Shown: positions 46,484 to 58,391 of the stretch, one piece after another
How the letters are laid out: each line of letters starts with the position of its first letter
How positions within the stretch are numbered: the stretch's first letter is position 1
Origin: Camellia lanceoleosa
Lineage: Eukaryota; Streptophyta; Magnoliopsida; Ericales; Theaceae
Assembly: GCA_025200525.1 (NCBI GenBank)
Contig: CM045763.1
Span: forward strand, 60,095,530-60,159,529
Direction of reading: 5' to 3'
Length of the DNA: 64,000 nt
The notes under the pieces: model-generated
The model's input: the letters and a program-made list of their open reading frames with translations, nothing else
The model's database searches: none
Told to the model about the DNA's origin: nothing
Program-made: the position numbers and the translations under genes

Positions 46484-47820
46484 GCATCTTCAACGCTGAA
46501 TCAGATTTTTCATCAAATTTGAGTAAAAAATGACCTATTTCATCAAATTTGATACCACTCGCTCCAACGATGCATCAAATTCCGTATCAAATCCCGTGGA
46601 TCAAACGGTTGGTCGACCGGTTGGACGACCGGTAAGCGTAAATATTTTTTCAGATGATGTAAAATGATGAAAACCCACCAATTGTTACCAATGATGAAAA
46701 CCCACCAATTGTTAAACAATTTTTCACCAAATCAGCAATTGTTTCTGCACCATCAATTGTTTCTTTACACAATTCATCTCAGATTCATTGAAATATATAT
46801 ATATATAAAAGATAAGAAGATAATATGATTTTAAAATATATATATATATATATAAAAGAGAAGAAGATAATATCAGTTGCAGACAAACAATTGTTTCTTT
46901 TATATATATCTTTTCTTTTAAAGAAAATGAGTTGCAGACAAACAATTATAATAGAGGGATGCACCAATAAATCCCAAATTAATAACTTATGCACTATTTA
47001 GTCCTAAAAGTTTTCTTATAGATTGAAAGGTCCCATTACAATGTTAATAATATCAGATACAATGTTAATAACATCAGAGTCATGTTACAAACATTAAATT
47101 TCAAACATCTAATGTTTATCAAATTTCAATAATGTTTGAAAATATAGGATGAAAAACATCTAATGTTCATCAGATTTCAATAAATTTTGAAATTATAGAA
47201 TGAAACATCAGATCATTTACATCATGCTGATATAAAAATGGGACTAAATGGAGCATAAGAAAACTTTTAGGACTAAATGGTTCAACGTTTCAAAAACTAG
47301 GACTTATGGGTAAATTTTCCATTATAATATCCCATATAAAAGTATATTCCATTAAAATGAGTTGCAGACAAACAATTGTTTCTTTAAACAATTCATTTGC
47401 AGCTTCTTTGATTCCTCCTGAATGAATATAGTGCAACACTATTATTAGCTGAAGCTGCTTCTTTGATTCATATGAAGGGTCGTCCGGTTGGTCAACCGGC
47501 CGGTCGACCGGTAAGATTTAATTTATTTATTTTTAAATTTGTTTGAACCTTTAGACCTGTTTGAACCTAGTTATCTGAAAGGGAACTGGTTGACCGGTTG
47601 GTCAACCGGCCGGGCAACCGAGTGGTTGACCGGTGTACCACTTTCAACGGTCAGTAACAGTGATTTGGTAAAATCTGTGTCTTGATCTCAGTTTGATGTT
47701 TTGTTTGCTGAATTTTCATTTTAGTAGGACTTTGGTACAACCGTGGAGCATGAAAAACTGGGTTTTTCATCAAAATTTAAATCTGATGTTGGGTTTGGTT
47801 CACCGTTGGAGATGGTCTTA
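46479..47820. mobile_element. TIR element A with GGTCGACCGG palindrome cassettes
   Basis: The left end TAAGAGCATCTTCAACG and the right end, inverted TAAGACCATCTCCAACGG, are terminal inverted repeats of a kind widespread in plants. Near both ends lie runs of GGTCGACCGG / GGTCAACCGG (46604-46633, 47483-47512, 47587-47635). A MULE is inserted inside (46954-47320). No protein is encoded. I found no target duplication. Confidence 0.65.
46954..47320. mobile_element. MULE-type non-autonomous element
   Basis: It is flanked by a perfect 9-bp duplication ATTATAATA (46945-46953, 47321-47329). The ends, GAGGGATGCACCAATAAATC and inverted GGAAAATTTACCCATAAGTC, match those of the Pack-MULE at 17705-18942. 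The interior has AACATC/GTTAATA words only. Nested in element A. Confidence 0.85.
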
Positions 47821-47833
47821 CCCAAAACAATGC

Positions 47834-48358
47834 TAAAAGCATCTCCAACGCTTCACTTCTTTTTTCACCAAATCTGAGTCGAAAAAATGACTTTTCACCA
47901 AATCTGATACTCAGTGCTCCAACCCTTGATTTTCATCAAATTTTCATCCGGGACAACCGGGTGGTCGACCGGTTAAGCTAATTTTTTTTTTTTTTTTTTG
48001 ATTTTTTTTGAACTTTTTGAACCTTTTAGTGGTCGACCAGTTGGTCAACCGGGTGGTTGACCGGTTAGCCAAATTTTTTTTATTTTTTATTTTTCAACGT
48101 TTTGAACCTTTTTTTTGAACTTTTTGAACCTTTAGCTGGTCGACCGGTCGGTCAACCGGCTGGTCGACCGGTTCATCTTTTCCAACGGTCATCAATAGTG
48201 TTTTGGTGAAACACGGAGCCTGTATCAAATTCGGTGAAACGTTTGATGAAATTTCGATTTGATATCGATTTGGTGAAAGGGTTGGAGCATGAAACAGTGT
48301 TTTTTTCATCAAATTTTAAATTTGGTGAAAGGTTTGATTCAGGGTTGGAGATGGTCTA
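47834..48358. mobile_element. TIR element B, relative of element A
   Basis: The ends TAAAAGCATCTCCAACG and inverted TAGACCATCTCCAACCC resemble those of element A. It contains three palindrome cassettes (47951-47974, 48031-48065, 48137-48173) separated by T-rich spacers with TTTTTGAACCTTTTAG. The spacing looks like a repeated module. No coding potential. Confidence 0.65.
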
Positions 48359-48594
48359 ACACCCCCATATTGGGTTTTTTGGCACAATTTATATGAGTTG
48401 TTTATAAAAAAAATTTATTTAAAAAGTTTGTATTAAATTATTTGATCTAATTTTTACTCATAATTATTATGTAAAAATAACTTAAATAATGAAAAAGAAA
48501 AATGAATATTTTTTACTTTTATTTTTTGTGACATGAAACTTTTGCTTTTACTATTGTTGTCGTCGTCATCAGCTTCTACCTCCTTTCTTTTTAA

Positions 48595-48885
48595 ATGTTT
48601 GGTTTGTGTTTGAGAGATGTGTTTTAGAGATAAAAAATAAGAAAACATGTTTGGTTTGATTTTTTTCAAAAGATGTTTTGGAAAATGATTTTGAGAGAGA
48701 GTTTTGGAAAAAGTGATTGATTTGATATGTGTGAGAGAGAGATTTGTTTGGAAAACTTGTTTGGTTTACAAATTTTGAGAAATTTTTTTGGAAAAATTTG
48801 TTTGGTTTGATTACTTTTGAAAACTTATTTGTAGAGAAAATTTCCCAAAATTTTTTCAGAAAATCAAACCAAACGAACCCTAAAT
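48595..48885. mobile_element. Degenerate MITE, GTTTGGTTTGA family
   Basis: It has multiple GTTTGGTTTGA words and a right end AAACCAAACGAACCCTAAA like the clean copy at 58794-59122. The left end is not sharply defined. Confidence 0.45.
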
Positions 48886-48904
48886 TTTCGTTTGTATTAA
48901 ATTT

Positions 48905-49294
48905 TAGGAATAATTATATCAATAGCCTATGTAATATGTTTTATATGTCAATTTGACCACTGTAATTTTAATTATATCAATTTTATCTTTTTAATTTTCA
49001 CAATTTATCAATTTTGTCAAATTCATTTGTTAAGAAATTAGACAAAAATTAAAAATAAAATGGTTCATTCAAAAAAGGGACTAAATCTTTTAAAATTAGC
49101 TGTCAACTTTACAATCATTTTAAAGAATCTAAATGGATTATTTGCCCTTAATTTCAGCTCAATTTCTAAAGGAGTGTTATCGATGGAACTAAATCGGTAC
49201 AATAAGAAAAATTAAAGGATAAAATTGATACAACTAAAATTAAAAAGACTAAAATGATATAAGAGAGTACATGGACTAATGGTGTAATTTATCC
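48905..49294. mobile_element. 390-bp element with inverted ends and TTAAATTT duplication
   Basis: The left AGGAATAATTATATCAATAG and the right, inverted AGGATAAATTACACCATTAG, are imperfect TIRs that extend for about 80 bp. TTAAATTT flanks both sides (48897-48904, 49295-49302), suggesting an 8-bp duplication. AT-rich flanks make that less decisive. Confidence 0.6.
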
Positions 49295-49302
49295 TTAAAT
49301 TT

Positions 49303-49968
49303 GTTAATGCTGTATTTGGATTTTAAATTTCAAAGGGAAAAGATAAGAAAATGAATATATATATATATATATAAAGAAAAAAAAGAAAATGAAATGAAAG
49401 ATCTTATAAATTCGTTTATTTTGTTTGGTTGTATCAGGAAATTGATAATAAAATGATATTCGTCCTGAATAATCCATATTTTTTAGTTGGTTGCTTATAA
49501 AAAGTGAATATGTACTATCATAGTTGAATATAAGATTTAAACATGAGTGTTGTTGGTTTGCTTTCTTCCCATTAAATATTGAGTGTGCCATTTTTATGGT
49601 GTAACAGAGTACAAAATTGCATCTTGTGTGGGGTTTTGACCTTTGTCAATTTACATTGGTGCGAACACAACTATGATTTTGATAGGATATAAGACGCGTG
49701 ACTCAATTCTCATGTGAAAATATTATATATATGTCATGACTTCATTTAATATTTGACTTCACAAATTTTTCTTTTTAAAGTTTAAGTCAAAAAACGCCTC
49801 AAAAATGAAAGTGTCACATATTATCTTATAAAATTGTTTCTAACATAATTTGTATCACATAACTAGTCACTGAAGGGTTGGAGAACAATAGTTGACCTAG
49901 TGCACAAAGTGCTCCCTCATTAAATATGATGTTTTTCCATGTATTTTTATTGCGTAATGCAGCTTCTA
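49303..49968. other. Intergenic DNA, no gene
   Basis: AT-rich with a short (AT)n near 49356-49372. Nothing else recognised. Confidence 0.5.
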
Positions 49969-52683
49969 CTATGTGTAGACGTCCCTGAACGCCCCGGGAG
50001 GGTTAAGTCCCGTTCCGTTCATATTGGGGTCACTACAGTTCGGACTCGATTGTCACGGTTCTTAATCTTGAACCAAAGAGTCCAAATTCGGCAAATCGTT
50101 TGAGAAAACAGATTTTTGAAAAGTAGTGCCAAACATGGACTGCTTTGCCAGATTACAGAGTCGCCACCTAAATATTTTAAAATGGGAAATTTAGGAAACC
50201 CTGACTCGGTGCCAAAGGCCACGTATCCGTCATCACCAAAGTGGTCTTGGCTCGGGAGCTTGGGTACGATCGGGGAAGGTCAGCTATGAGCACCCCCTTT
50301 CGCCTGGTCAAAGCCTCTACTAATCGTGATATCCGATTTTGAAAACATTATGTGTTCTTGTTCCAATTATTAGCCTAGAATTACTATGTTATGCGCGCAG
50401 CAAACAAGTATAGACCAAATCGCCTAAATTGGAAACAAGCATTGCATATCCGTTTGTTTTGAAAAAAACGCTTTGGAATTTGCTACTCGCAAGTAGGCTA
50501 AAACACGGATTTCAATGAGTTTTTCCAACTCAAACAATCCAACCTTCACCCACAGGCATTCAGACAGTTTATCTCATATAAGCATTTAGCCACATGGTAA
50601 GCATACTGTCATGTTAACATTCACACGCATGCGATATGCTAAAGCATAAATACTTACATCGTACTCTGTGCCAAAACAATAAACTAGTTAGCAAACATGC
50701 ATGTCCTAGTTCATGTTAAAAATGGCTAATGCAACACATGCAAAGATGCAATTTAGACAGGCTCGGCTATCCTAAGTATGGCATGTAGAATGCTACAAAT
50801 AACACATATTCAATTTGGAATTGAAATACAATGCAGTTTGTATGATGTGCCGAGCCCGGCACATGCAAAACAGATGAATGAATGCAAACATGCTATCATA
50901 CTGTTATGCTAATTTAAATGTGCCCTAATCTACCATCATAAGCAGGTAAATAAAAGGGAAGAAAGACGTGGGGTTGGAAGACATACACTCACTCACGCAC
51001 ACTTATTACAAATTTGCCCTCGCTCGGAGGGACCAAAAGAATAATACAAATAATTAACTACGCAAGCTAATTAAATATTACAAATAGCCTAATTAGTTGA
51101 CAAACTAACTAAACTAAGAAAAACAGTAAACCGCCTCGGGAGGAGAGCCAAATATAGCACGTGCTCGGGCCTTGCTCGGAATTGCACTGCCATGCTTAGA
51201 TTGCCTCTGTTTTCCCTGCTTTGCATCTCAGAAGACTGCCGAAGTCTCAGAACTACTTCCTTGGATGCTGGGGATCACCACCGGCTAAACAGAATAACCA
51301 CCGGCTGCTATATGTGGCCACCGGCACATAATTCATCCATCGGCCATCTATGGATTGCCGGTCGGCACTGAACACTGCCGGTCGGCAAAGAATGCCTGCA
51401 GAACCTGCAATTGACAGCAGCAGAGGGCAAGGCATAGCATGGCAATGTAATTCCAACAATGTATGCACCAATCATGTCCCTTATCATATTTGTGACTCAA
51501 AGGGGCATGTGCCTCGATTCTCGGGCCACCAATCACGCATTCCCATGCATGATGGCCCAAAGAATCAAGTTGTGCACTTTCATGTCAAATGCATGTAAAC
51601 CAAACAAACAAAACAAGGCCCAATTCCTATCACCAAGTCAAGGAACAAGGCGCGTATGCAAGGTGCAATGCAACCTAAGCATGTTAGCTAATATGCAACA
51701 TGATCATGGCAAGACACTTATGTAAGCATGCAAGCAAACATGAAGCAATGCAAGCCAAGCAAATGATGGTCTTAAACATGATCTAGGCAACCCCAAATAG
51801 GCCTAAAATCAATGGCCAACAATGCCCAAAAATGAAAGCCAACACACATACACACATGCATATGTTAAGACTTAACACTTAGGCACTAAGTAAGCAACCC
51901 TCAAGCACACTTGAAAGGGGATATCATGGACACTAAGCATGCATCATAAACTTTAAAATCATGCTATAGAATGATGTCAAATCATGTTAAACAAGACAAG
52001 CAAATGCATGCAAAAGGAGCCAAGCATTCAAGGCTCATCAATGAGGTAATGGACTACACTTAACACAACCATACATGGCATGCAATAGGCAACCAAAAAC
52101 AGAGTTTTAACACATAAAACTAAGTCCAAATGACCACTTAGATGGCACCTAAGGGGCTCAAATTCAAAGGCATGCATAATGGTCGAAACAAGAGGCATAC
52201 AACATATGCTTTCAAAGCAATAAAGAGACGACTTAGGCAAGCATATGAGTATGCCAAAGGGACTGAAATTACATGTTAGGTGGTCCCAAACCACCGAAAT
52301 GATGCAAGAAACACAAGCTACACATTCACATACTTGAGGCGTACAAGTCCGGCAAGCCACAAATGCAAAGGAGCTATACTAAATATGCCAAAATCAATCC
52401 AAACGACCATGGACAGACCTAAAGCATGGCAAAATAAGCACAAAACATTCATAAGTCTAAGCCTAAATCATGCTCAAATAAAGGCCAACAACCTAAGACA
52501 TGTTAAAGGCATTACAAGGAATTACATGGCAACTATGCTAAGCATGCATAAGGGACCAAAACCAACATGATACAAAGTTATAATATGGCAATATGAGCAC
52601 AAAATACAGCCATGGCATAACCAACAAACAACCAAACATGGGGCTCCCTCAAGAGGCAAAATAGGTCCTTTTCAAGGACAACA

Positions 52684-52709
52684 AGGAGAGGGGGTGACCC
52701 TCTCCTTCT
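52684..52709. repeat. Perfect hairpin, 10-bp stem
   Basis: AAGGAGAGGG and CCCTCTCCTT are separated by a short GGTGA-like loop. It is 19 bases before a second, longer hairpin. Confidence 0.8.
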
Positions 52710-52728
52710 TGGGACTTCAAGGCATCAT

Positions 52729-52766
52729 CTTCACCACTGAAATCCCTCAAGATTTCAGTGGTGAAG
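52729..52766. repeat. Perfect hairpin, 16-bp stem, 6-nt loop
   Basis: CTTCACCACTGAAATC and GATTTCAGTGGTGAAG are exact complements around CCTCAA. It lies inside the LTR-like unit; its role is unknown. Confidence 0.92.
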
Positions 52767-53752
52767 AGACTCCAACACCAAAATCCCGGAGCTCTCACAA
52801 AATAGCACAAAATGAGGCCTTTTCAAGGCCTAAGAGGGGTCAAACCTCCCCAAAGCACAAAACACTCTTAACAAACAATCAAGAGGACTAAAAAACAGAA
52901 CTTTTTTGTATTAAACACCAAGGACAAAAATAGTTCAAAGATAGGTAAAAATGGAGTGCAAGAATGGGGTAAAAAGAGGACTAGTGTCTTACCCTTGTAG
53001 ACCTCTTCACCAAAGATGATGTTCTTGCTTCCTTGAGCTCAAATCCAACCAAAAACTCTAAGAACCAGCCCTTAGAACCTCAGTAACCAAAGGAAGGTGA
53101 AACATTAGGTGCTTGTATGCAATAATGTGGACTAAAGCACCTAGTGTACAAACAAGAGAGAAAAAGAGAGATAGGATAGATATAGAACTCAAACCCTAAA
53201 ACCAGAGCTTCTTCTCTGTCTTTTCTCTCTAAAAATGTCTAATTTTGCTAATCCTTGAGCCAAGAGAAGAGAGCCTTCTCTTATAGGCAACAAAGCTTAC
53301 AAGCTAAGCAAACCAAAGGCTCATCCCTCCATACACGTGTATGGAGGGGAAACAAATGCTATACAGCTGCTTCAAAATATCTCAAAAAGCAACTGAACAG
53401 TAGTCGGCAGGGCAAAATTGTCATTTTGACAAAATTGACTGCCGACCGACACAAAAGAGTGCCGACCAGCACAATATAGTGCCGATGGCAACACCAACCA
53501 GCCGGTGGCCTCTAGCCACTGCCGGTGGTGTGTGGGGATGCCTCACAAGGCATTCGCTGCCCCTCCAAGGCAAAGCACAAGTGTTTGGTGCAAAACCAGA
53601 CACAAAACGGTCAAGTTCGGAGGTCTTGAGGCAAGGCGCGTAGCCAAGAACTCCGGGAACTCTAAACGAACACGAACATGGATAATCACCGAGTGTTCAA
53701 GCGGTGACGTCCAGGTCTTGAGAACGGTCAAAAATGAAATGTCTACACTATG

Positions 53753-55955
53753 CTATAATTAAACCAGAGTTTGTGCTGTCTAAAGTGACAGTAAAACAGT
53801 ATAGAACATATCCCTTTCATTCTGGGGCATATACCCCTTCAATAAAGCACCCATCATGAACACTTCCAACCCAACTTTTCTTGTTGCTAGCAATGTTCAT
53901 GTGAGAGACACATAACATGCATGACTAAACCATCAACTTTTTCAAATTTTGTCTCTTTCCCTTAAAAACTGTTATCACATGTACCCATCTTTATAAAATC
54001 AATGATGCTAAGTACACAAAAGAAAAATAACATACGACTTAAATTTATTTTGAAATTACATTTTGAATAAATTTAAGTCTCAAATTATTTTTTTAAATAT
54101 TTTTTTTCCATACACATAGCATTATTGATAATAGACCCTTTGAGCTCGGTAGAAGAAAAATTCAATCAGCCAATAATTTAAAGACAATTCATAGCTCATA
54201 ATGTTTAATAATTCAAGACCCCTTGTCCCCAATTATACTAAAATATTGCAGGCCAAGACAAAGTCCTTATCAGCTTTGACCCCATTGGTCCTTTAGATTA
54301 TTATTATTATCTACTAAGCCACTTTGTGTTGGCCTCATTTGCTCATTAAATATGTATATAGATATATAACCCCATTTTTTTAAACTTAAAACAGTAAAGA
54401 AAATAAAGAAAAATGGCTCACTCTTTGATTCTTCAATTGTTTATTAGCTTTAGGGCGGTCATGGATAATAACCAATAATTGATTGGCAATAAAAAAAACT
54501 TGAGAGCATCAACGTATTTTTTAGAATTTTTTAAACATGCCATTGACATTTATACATTAAAATAATATTGTGATTAACATAATTTTCATTTTATCAATTT
54601 AAATTTTATACTTTTAATTGTGCTTTAATGTGGTTTCTCCGTCATTGTCATTAGTATTTTGCACAGAAAAAGGACACGTGCAATTCACGTGGGCAAGTGC
54701 TAATTTTTATGTCCAAAATGGTGACAGAAATTGATGGAGGAACCACATTGAAATTGAAATGCAATTGGAAATGTAAAATTTAAATTGATGAAATTAAAAT
54801 TATAAAATCAAAGTGAAATCTCACTAAAAATATAGGGATCAGTAGTGTAATTTACCCAAGGAATTACTCAACAACAAAGAACTTCGATCTCTTGCTCAAA
54901 AACCACTTATTTAGTACTATTCAAAATTTTTGAGCAAATTCCATTGTTTTAGGCCCTCAAACAGACAATTTTGATGTAATTTTTTACATGAAGTAAGTTA
55001 ATACGAGCCCAGTTAAAACTCCGTCATGCCAATTTATCAATCTTGAATAAAATATTATCATGATCTTAAATCTTGATTATGGTCATAATCATCATAATGC
55101 AAGTTGTGAGATGCTTATCTGTACTATCTATAAATAGTCATTAACCCTAGCTTAGCATTCACACAACACAACGCTAGATGTGGTTTTTAGCTTGCCTCTT
55201 GGTCACATGAACTGAGCTTCCTATATTAGATTTAAAAAAAGATGCATTTAGTTTCTTCCATATTAGTAGATAGATAGTCACATGAAACAGATGCAACTTG
55301 TCTTGAACAGCTAATTTCTCACATAAAGTTCCTCCAACATTTTTTCCTAGAATTTATTTTGTCACCATCCTTAGTCCTTTATCAGATGAGAAAATCTAGA
55401 TGGAGTGAGTTCAATATCTTTCTAAACCATTAGTAGATGGGAAATCGGGAAAGAAGAAGCTGCATCAAACAACAGTGAGATTGGTATCCAAATATCGCAT
55501 ATTGTAAAGAAGTGCTTTTTGCGTCATTGTTCTTCCTCCACCCACCCAAATCTCACAATCAAGGAAAGGAAAATTGCACTGAACAAGTGAGACTCGAACT
55601 TAACAAAATTTTCCTCTCTCCTACCCTCCTCTAAATCTCACAATCAAGAAAAGGAAAATTACACACAGTGAAATTTGAACTCACGTCACGTCCGATAAAA
55701 AAATTCCATTTTGTGTCATTGTTCTTGTTCACCCACCCAACCAAATCTCACACCACTTGATCCCCTCTAGAAAATGAGTCTTGACTTCTTTCTTACACAA
55801 TAGTTTCTTGGGTGTTGTGTTAAAACTTTTGCTTCCCCAATGAAAAATTGACCTTTAACTTGTCATTTCATACTAGGAATTGGTTACTAGATATGGGTTT
55901 TCTTTATATCAATCATATGGGGAAGAAGTGGCTTTTCATGTGAGGGTTCTAACTC
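53753..55955. other. Intergenic DNA upstream of the HMA gene
   Basis: No gene. It contains the fold-back repeat at 54575-54800 and a partial direct duplication: AATCTCACAATCAAG(G/A)AAAG at 55550 and 55635, with a TGTCATTGTTCTTGTTC / GCGTCATTGTTCTTCCTC pair flanking. The rest is AT-rich. Confidence 0.5.
54575..54800. repeat. Fold-back repeat, arms of about 80 bp
   Basis: ATCAATTTAAATTTTA and AATGTGGTTTCTCC on the left are matched, inverted, by GGAGGAACCACATT and TAAAATTTAAATTGAT on the right. The right flank GTGTAATTTACCCA resembles the end of the element at 48905-49294. Confidence 0.75.
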
Positions 55956-55963
55956 AAATTTTT

Positions 55964-55971
55964 TATATATA
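55964..55971 (+). promoter_or_regulatory. Possible TATA box of the HMA gene
   Basis: TATATATA is 38 bases before the chosen ATG. If used, the transcript would start about at 55995-56000, so the ATG at 56009 would be the usable start. Distance is the only support. Confidence 0.35.
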
Positions 55972-56008
55972 GACTCTGATATTTTGGGTAAGAAGTTTGG
56001 GGTGTGAT

Positions 56009-58357
56009 ATGGGGAAACTCAGTCTTGGGAGGGTGTTGGATTGCCTTTGTCTTTCTTCTAACTCAAGCTCTTGTTTCTGCATCAATTCTTTGGAAAACCA
56101 AGATGAGTTTGAGAGAAAGCCATTGGTTGCAAGTGAAGGTGGCAATTTGGTGAAACTGAAGGATGTTCTTGAAGAGCCCCAGACTCTTGCTTTCCAATTG
56201 AAGCCCAAGGTGAGTTGCTTCAATGTATACTCCACTTTCTTGTTTTTATAATTTTTTTATGTAACAGTATGTTTTGCTATTGAGAAATTTTGTGTCTACT
56301 GAAATGGTAAACAAAATTTTGAAATTTACATTCTTGTCACCTATCATTGTAAAAGAAGAAATGAAAGAAAATCTCTCCATATTGAAAGAATCTGAAGCCT
56401 AAACAAGATTTCTGAATAGGCTTTGGATTCTCTATCCCACAAATGCTATGTCCACTTGTTCTAATTTATGTACAATCATTTGATCATATTTAGAGATTCT
56501 CACATAATATAATGATTGTGAGTAAATTGAGATTGAAAGGCAAAATTTTTGTAACAGAAGATCTCTAACTTATTGAATAATTAAATGAGTTGTTTTTAAG
56601 CCTATTTGGTAATATTTTGATTTTCTATTTTTGGTCCACTAAATAATAAGATGAGTCGTTTGGGAACAGGTTTTTTTAGTAATTTCTTGACTTTTTAACT
56701 AAAATATGATGTAAAAAAATTAGTATGTTTAAGATGACTTTTTGATTTTTTACGAAAAGATATGCAAAAAGTAGAGAGAAAATGAAATTTCTGACTTTTT
56801 GGTATAAGTTGTTAGTTTTTTTATTTTTTTAGTAACTTTTAAACTAAAAAGTGATGTTGTCAAATGAGGTATACGCCTATTTGGATTTTTATTTTTATTT
56901 TTTTCAATTTACAAAAAACACAGGAAACTAGGGAAACTTGTTTGGTATTGTTTCCTGATATTTATTTTTATTTTTCAAAAATTACCCACTTTTTAGGAAA
57001 TATCAAAATGTTATTGTTGAATTAAAAAAAAAAAGATATTTTCACACAAAAATAAAAAATGAGGGGTTTATAAATCTAATTTTTGGAAATCAACCGACTC
57101 ATAATTAAATACGCTTTTAAATCTGATTGTTGATTTGGAATGAGTCTGTTGATTTCCAACATTAGTGGAATAAAAAAAAAAACTCATTTAATTTGTGTTT
57201 GATGACTAATAATGTAGATGGTGGTGCTAAGGGTGTCAATGCACTGCAATGGTTGTGCAAGAAAAGTTGAGAAACACATCTCAAAGATGGAAGGTATGCT
57301 AAATATAAGCATTTCTAGTTTCAGAATATTACCCACTAAGCTCTTAAATTAGCATTCATCACAAAAACGACATATTTTTCTTTGTATTTGACTTATCTCT
57401 AGTTAAAAGTTGAACTAGATCATACAATTAAGGTCTCTAACCGGAAAGAATCATTAAATGAAAAACTCTAACCGGTAAGATTTTATAAAAATATGGTCCA
57501 GTTGAATTTTTTCAAAAACTCTTATCAGTAAGAGTTTTCCGTTTAAAAATTTTTCTCGGTCAAAATCTTCCGTTTAATGATTCTTTCCAGTTAGAAATTT
57601 CAACTGTCTGATCTAGTTAAAATCTCAACTGGAGACAAGTCATTCCGTTTTTGTTTTCACGGCTTCATTGTGTGTGTATGAATTAACTACACAAAACATG
57701 TTGTCGATATGAGAATTCATGGCAAAAGAAAAATAATTGAATGTCAAAGGTCAACCTATTTAGTTGATTCTATTAATCCAGTGGATTTTGTTTCTTGTGA
57801 ATGTGAACGCACGTAAAATTTTTGTTTTTCTGCTTCTATTTCAACATTTACATATATACATTATTAAATCACGCAAAATATTCATAATGCTGCACATGTG
57901 TATGCTTTGTAAAAAGTCACATGGACACCCATTTGAGTAGTCAAAGTAATTTTTTATAAATTTATTCATACTTATATTTTCTCATTCACTTTTAACACTA
58001 TAAATTTATATCCTACCCTAACCTAAAGGAAATACGAAGAAAATTTAAATACAATTACTTGAGCTAAGTTAAGGCTTCATTTGGGAAGTCTAACTTGGGG
58101 TTTTTTTTGGCTATTTTAGTCATAAAAAATAAAATAGACTTTTTAGTCTAATAAGACAAAATATCACATCCAACCAATAATCATTACATTATTTCTCTCA
58201 CAAAAAAGCCAAAAGCCCTTTCCAAACCTGACTCTGACTTTTTAGTCCCAGGCTAAAATAGCCAAAAAGCCAACTCACTTCCCAAACGAACCCTTAATAT
58301 ATTTTAGGTTTCTCTTCTCTTCAGTTGACAGAATAATTCAATCCAAAATATGTAAAG

Positions 58358-58391
<34 letters not shown>

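Larger units (their letters stand above)
49974..53747. mobile_element. Long LTR-like unit, probably a solo LTR of a gypsy-type element
   Basis: It starts TGTAGACGTCCC and ends AAATGTCTACA, with CTATG on both sides (49969-49973 and 53748-53752): TG...CA ends plus a 5-bp duplication. The composition is clearly less AT-rich than its surroundings. There is no internal second copy of the end, no PBS and no coding region, so a very long solo LTR (3774 bp) fits best; a coding-less LARD-like derivative is the alternative. On - a TATA-like CTATAAGAG at about 53276-53284 hints at - orientation. Confidence 0.75.

Noticed and set aside
50000..53700. Genes within the 3.8-kb LTR-like unit
   Set aside because: Only short frames on both strands (under 111 codons) without motifs; the TG...CA ends and TSD explain the segment.
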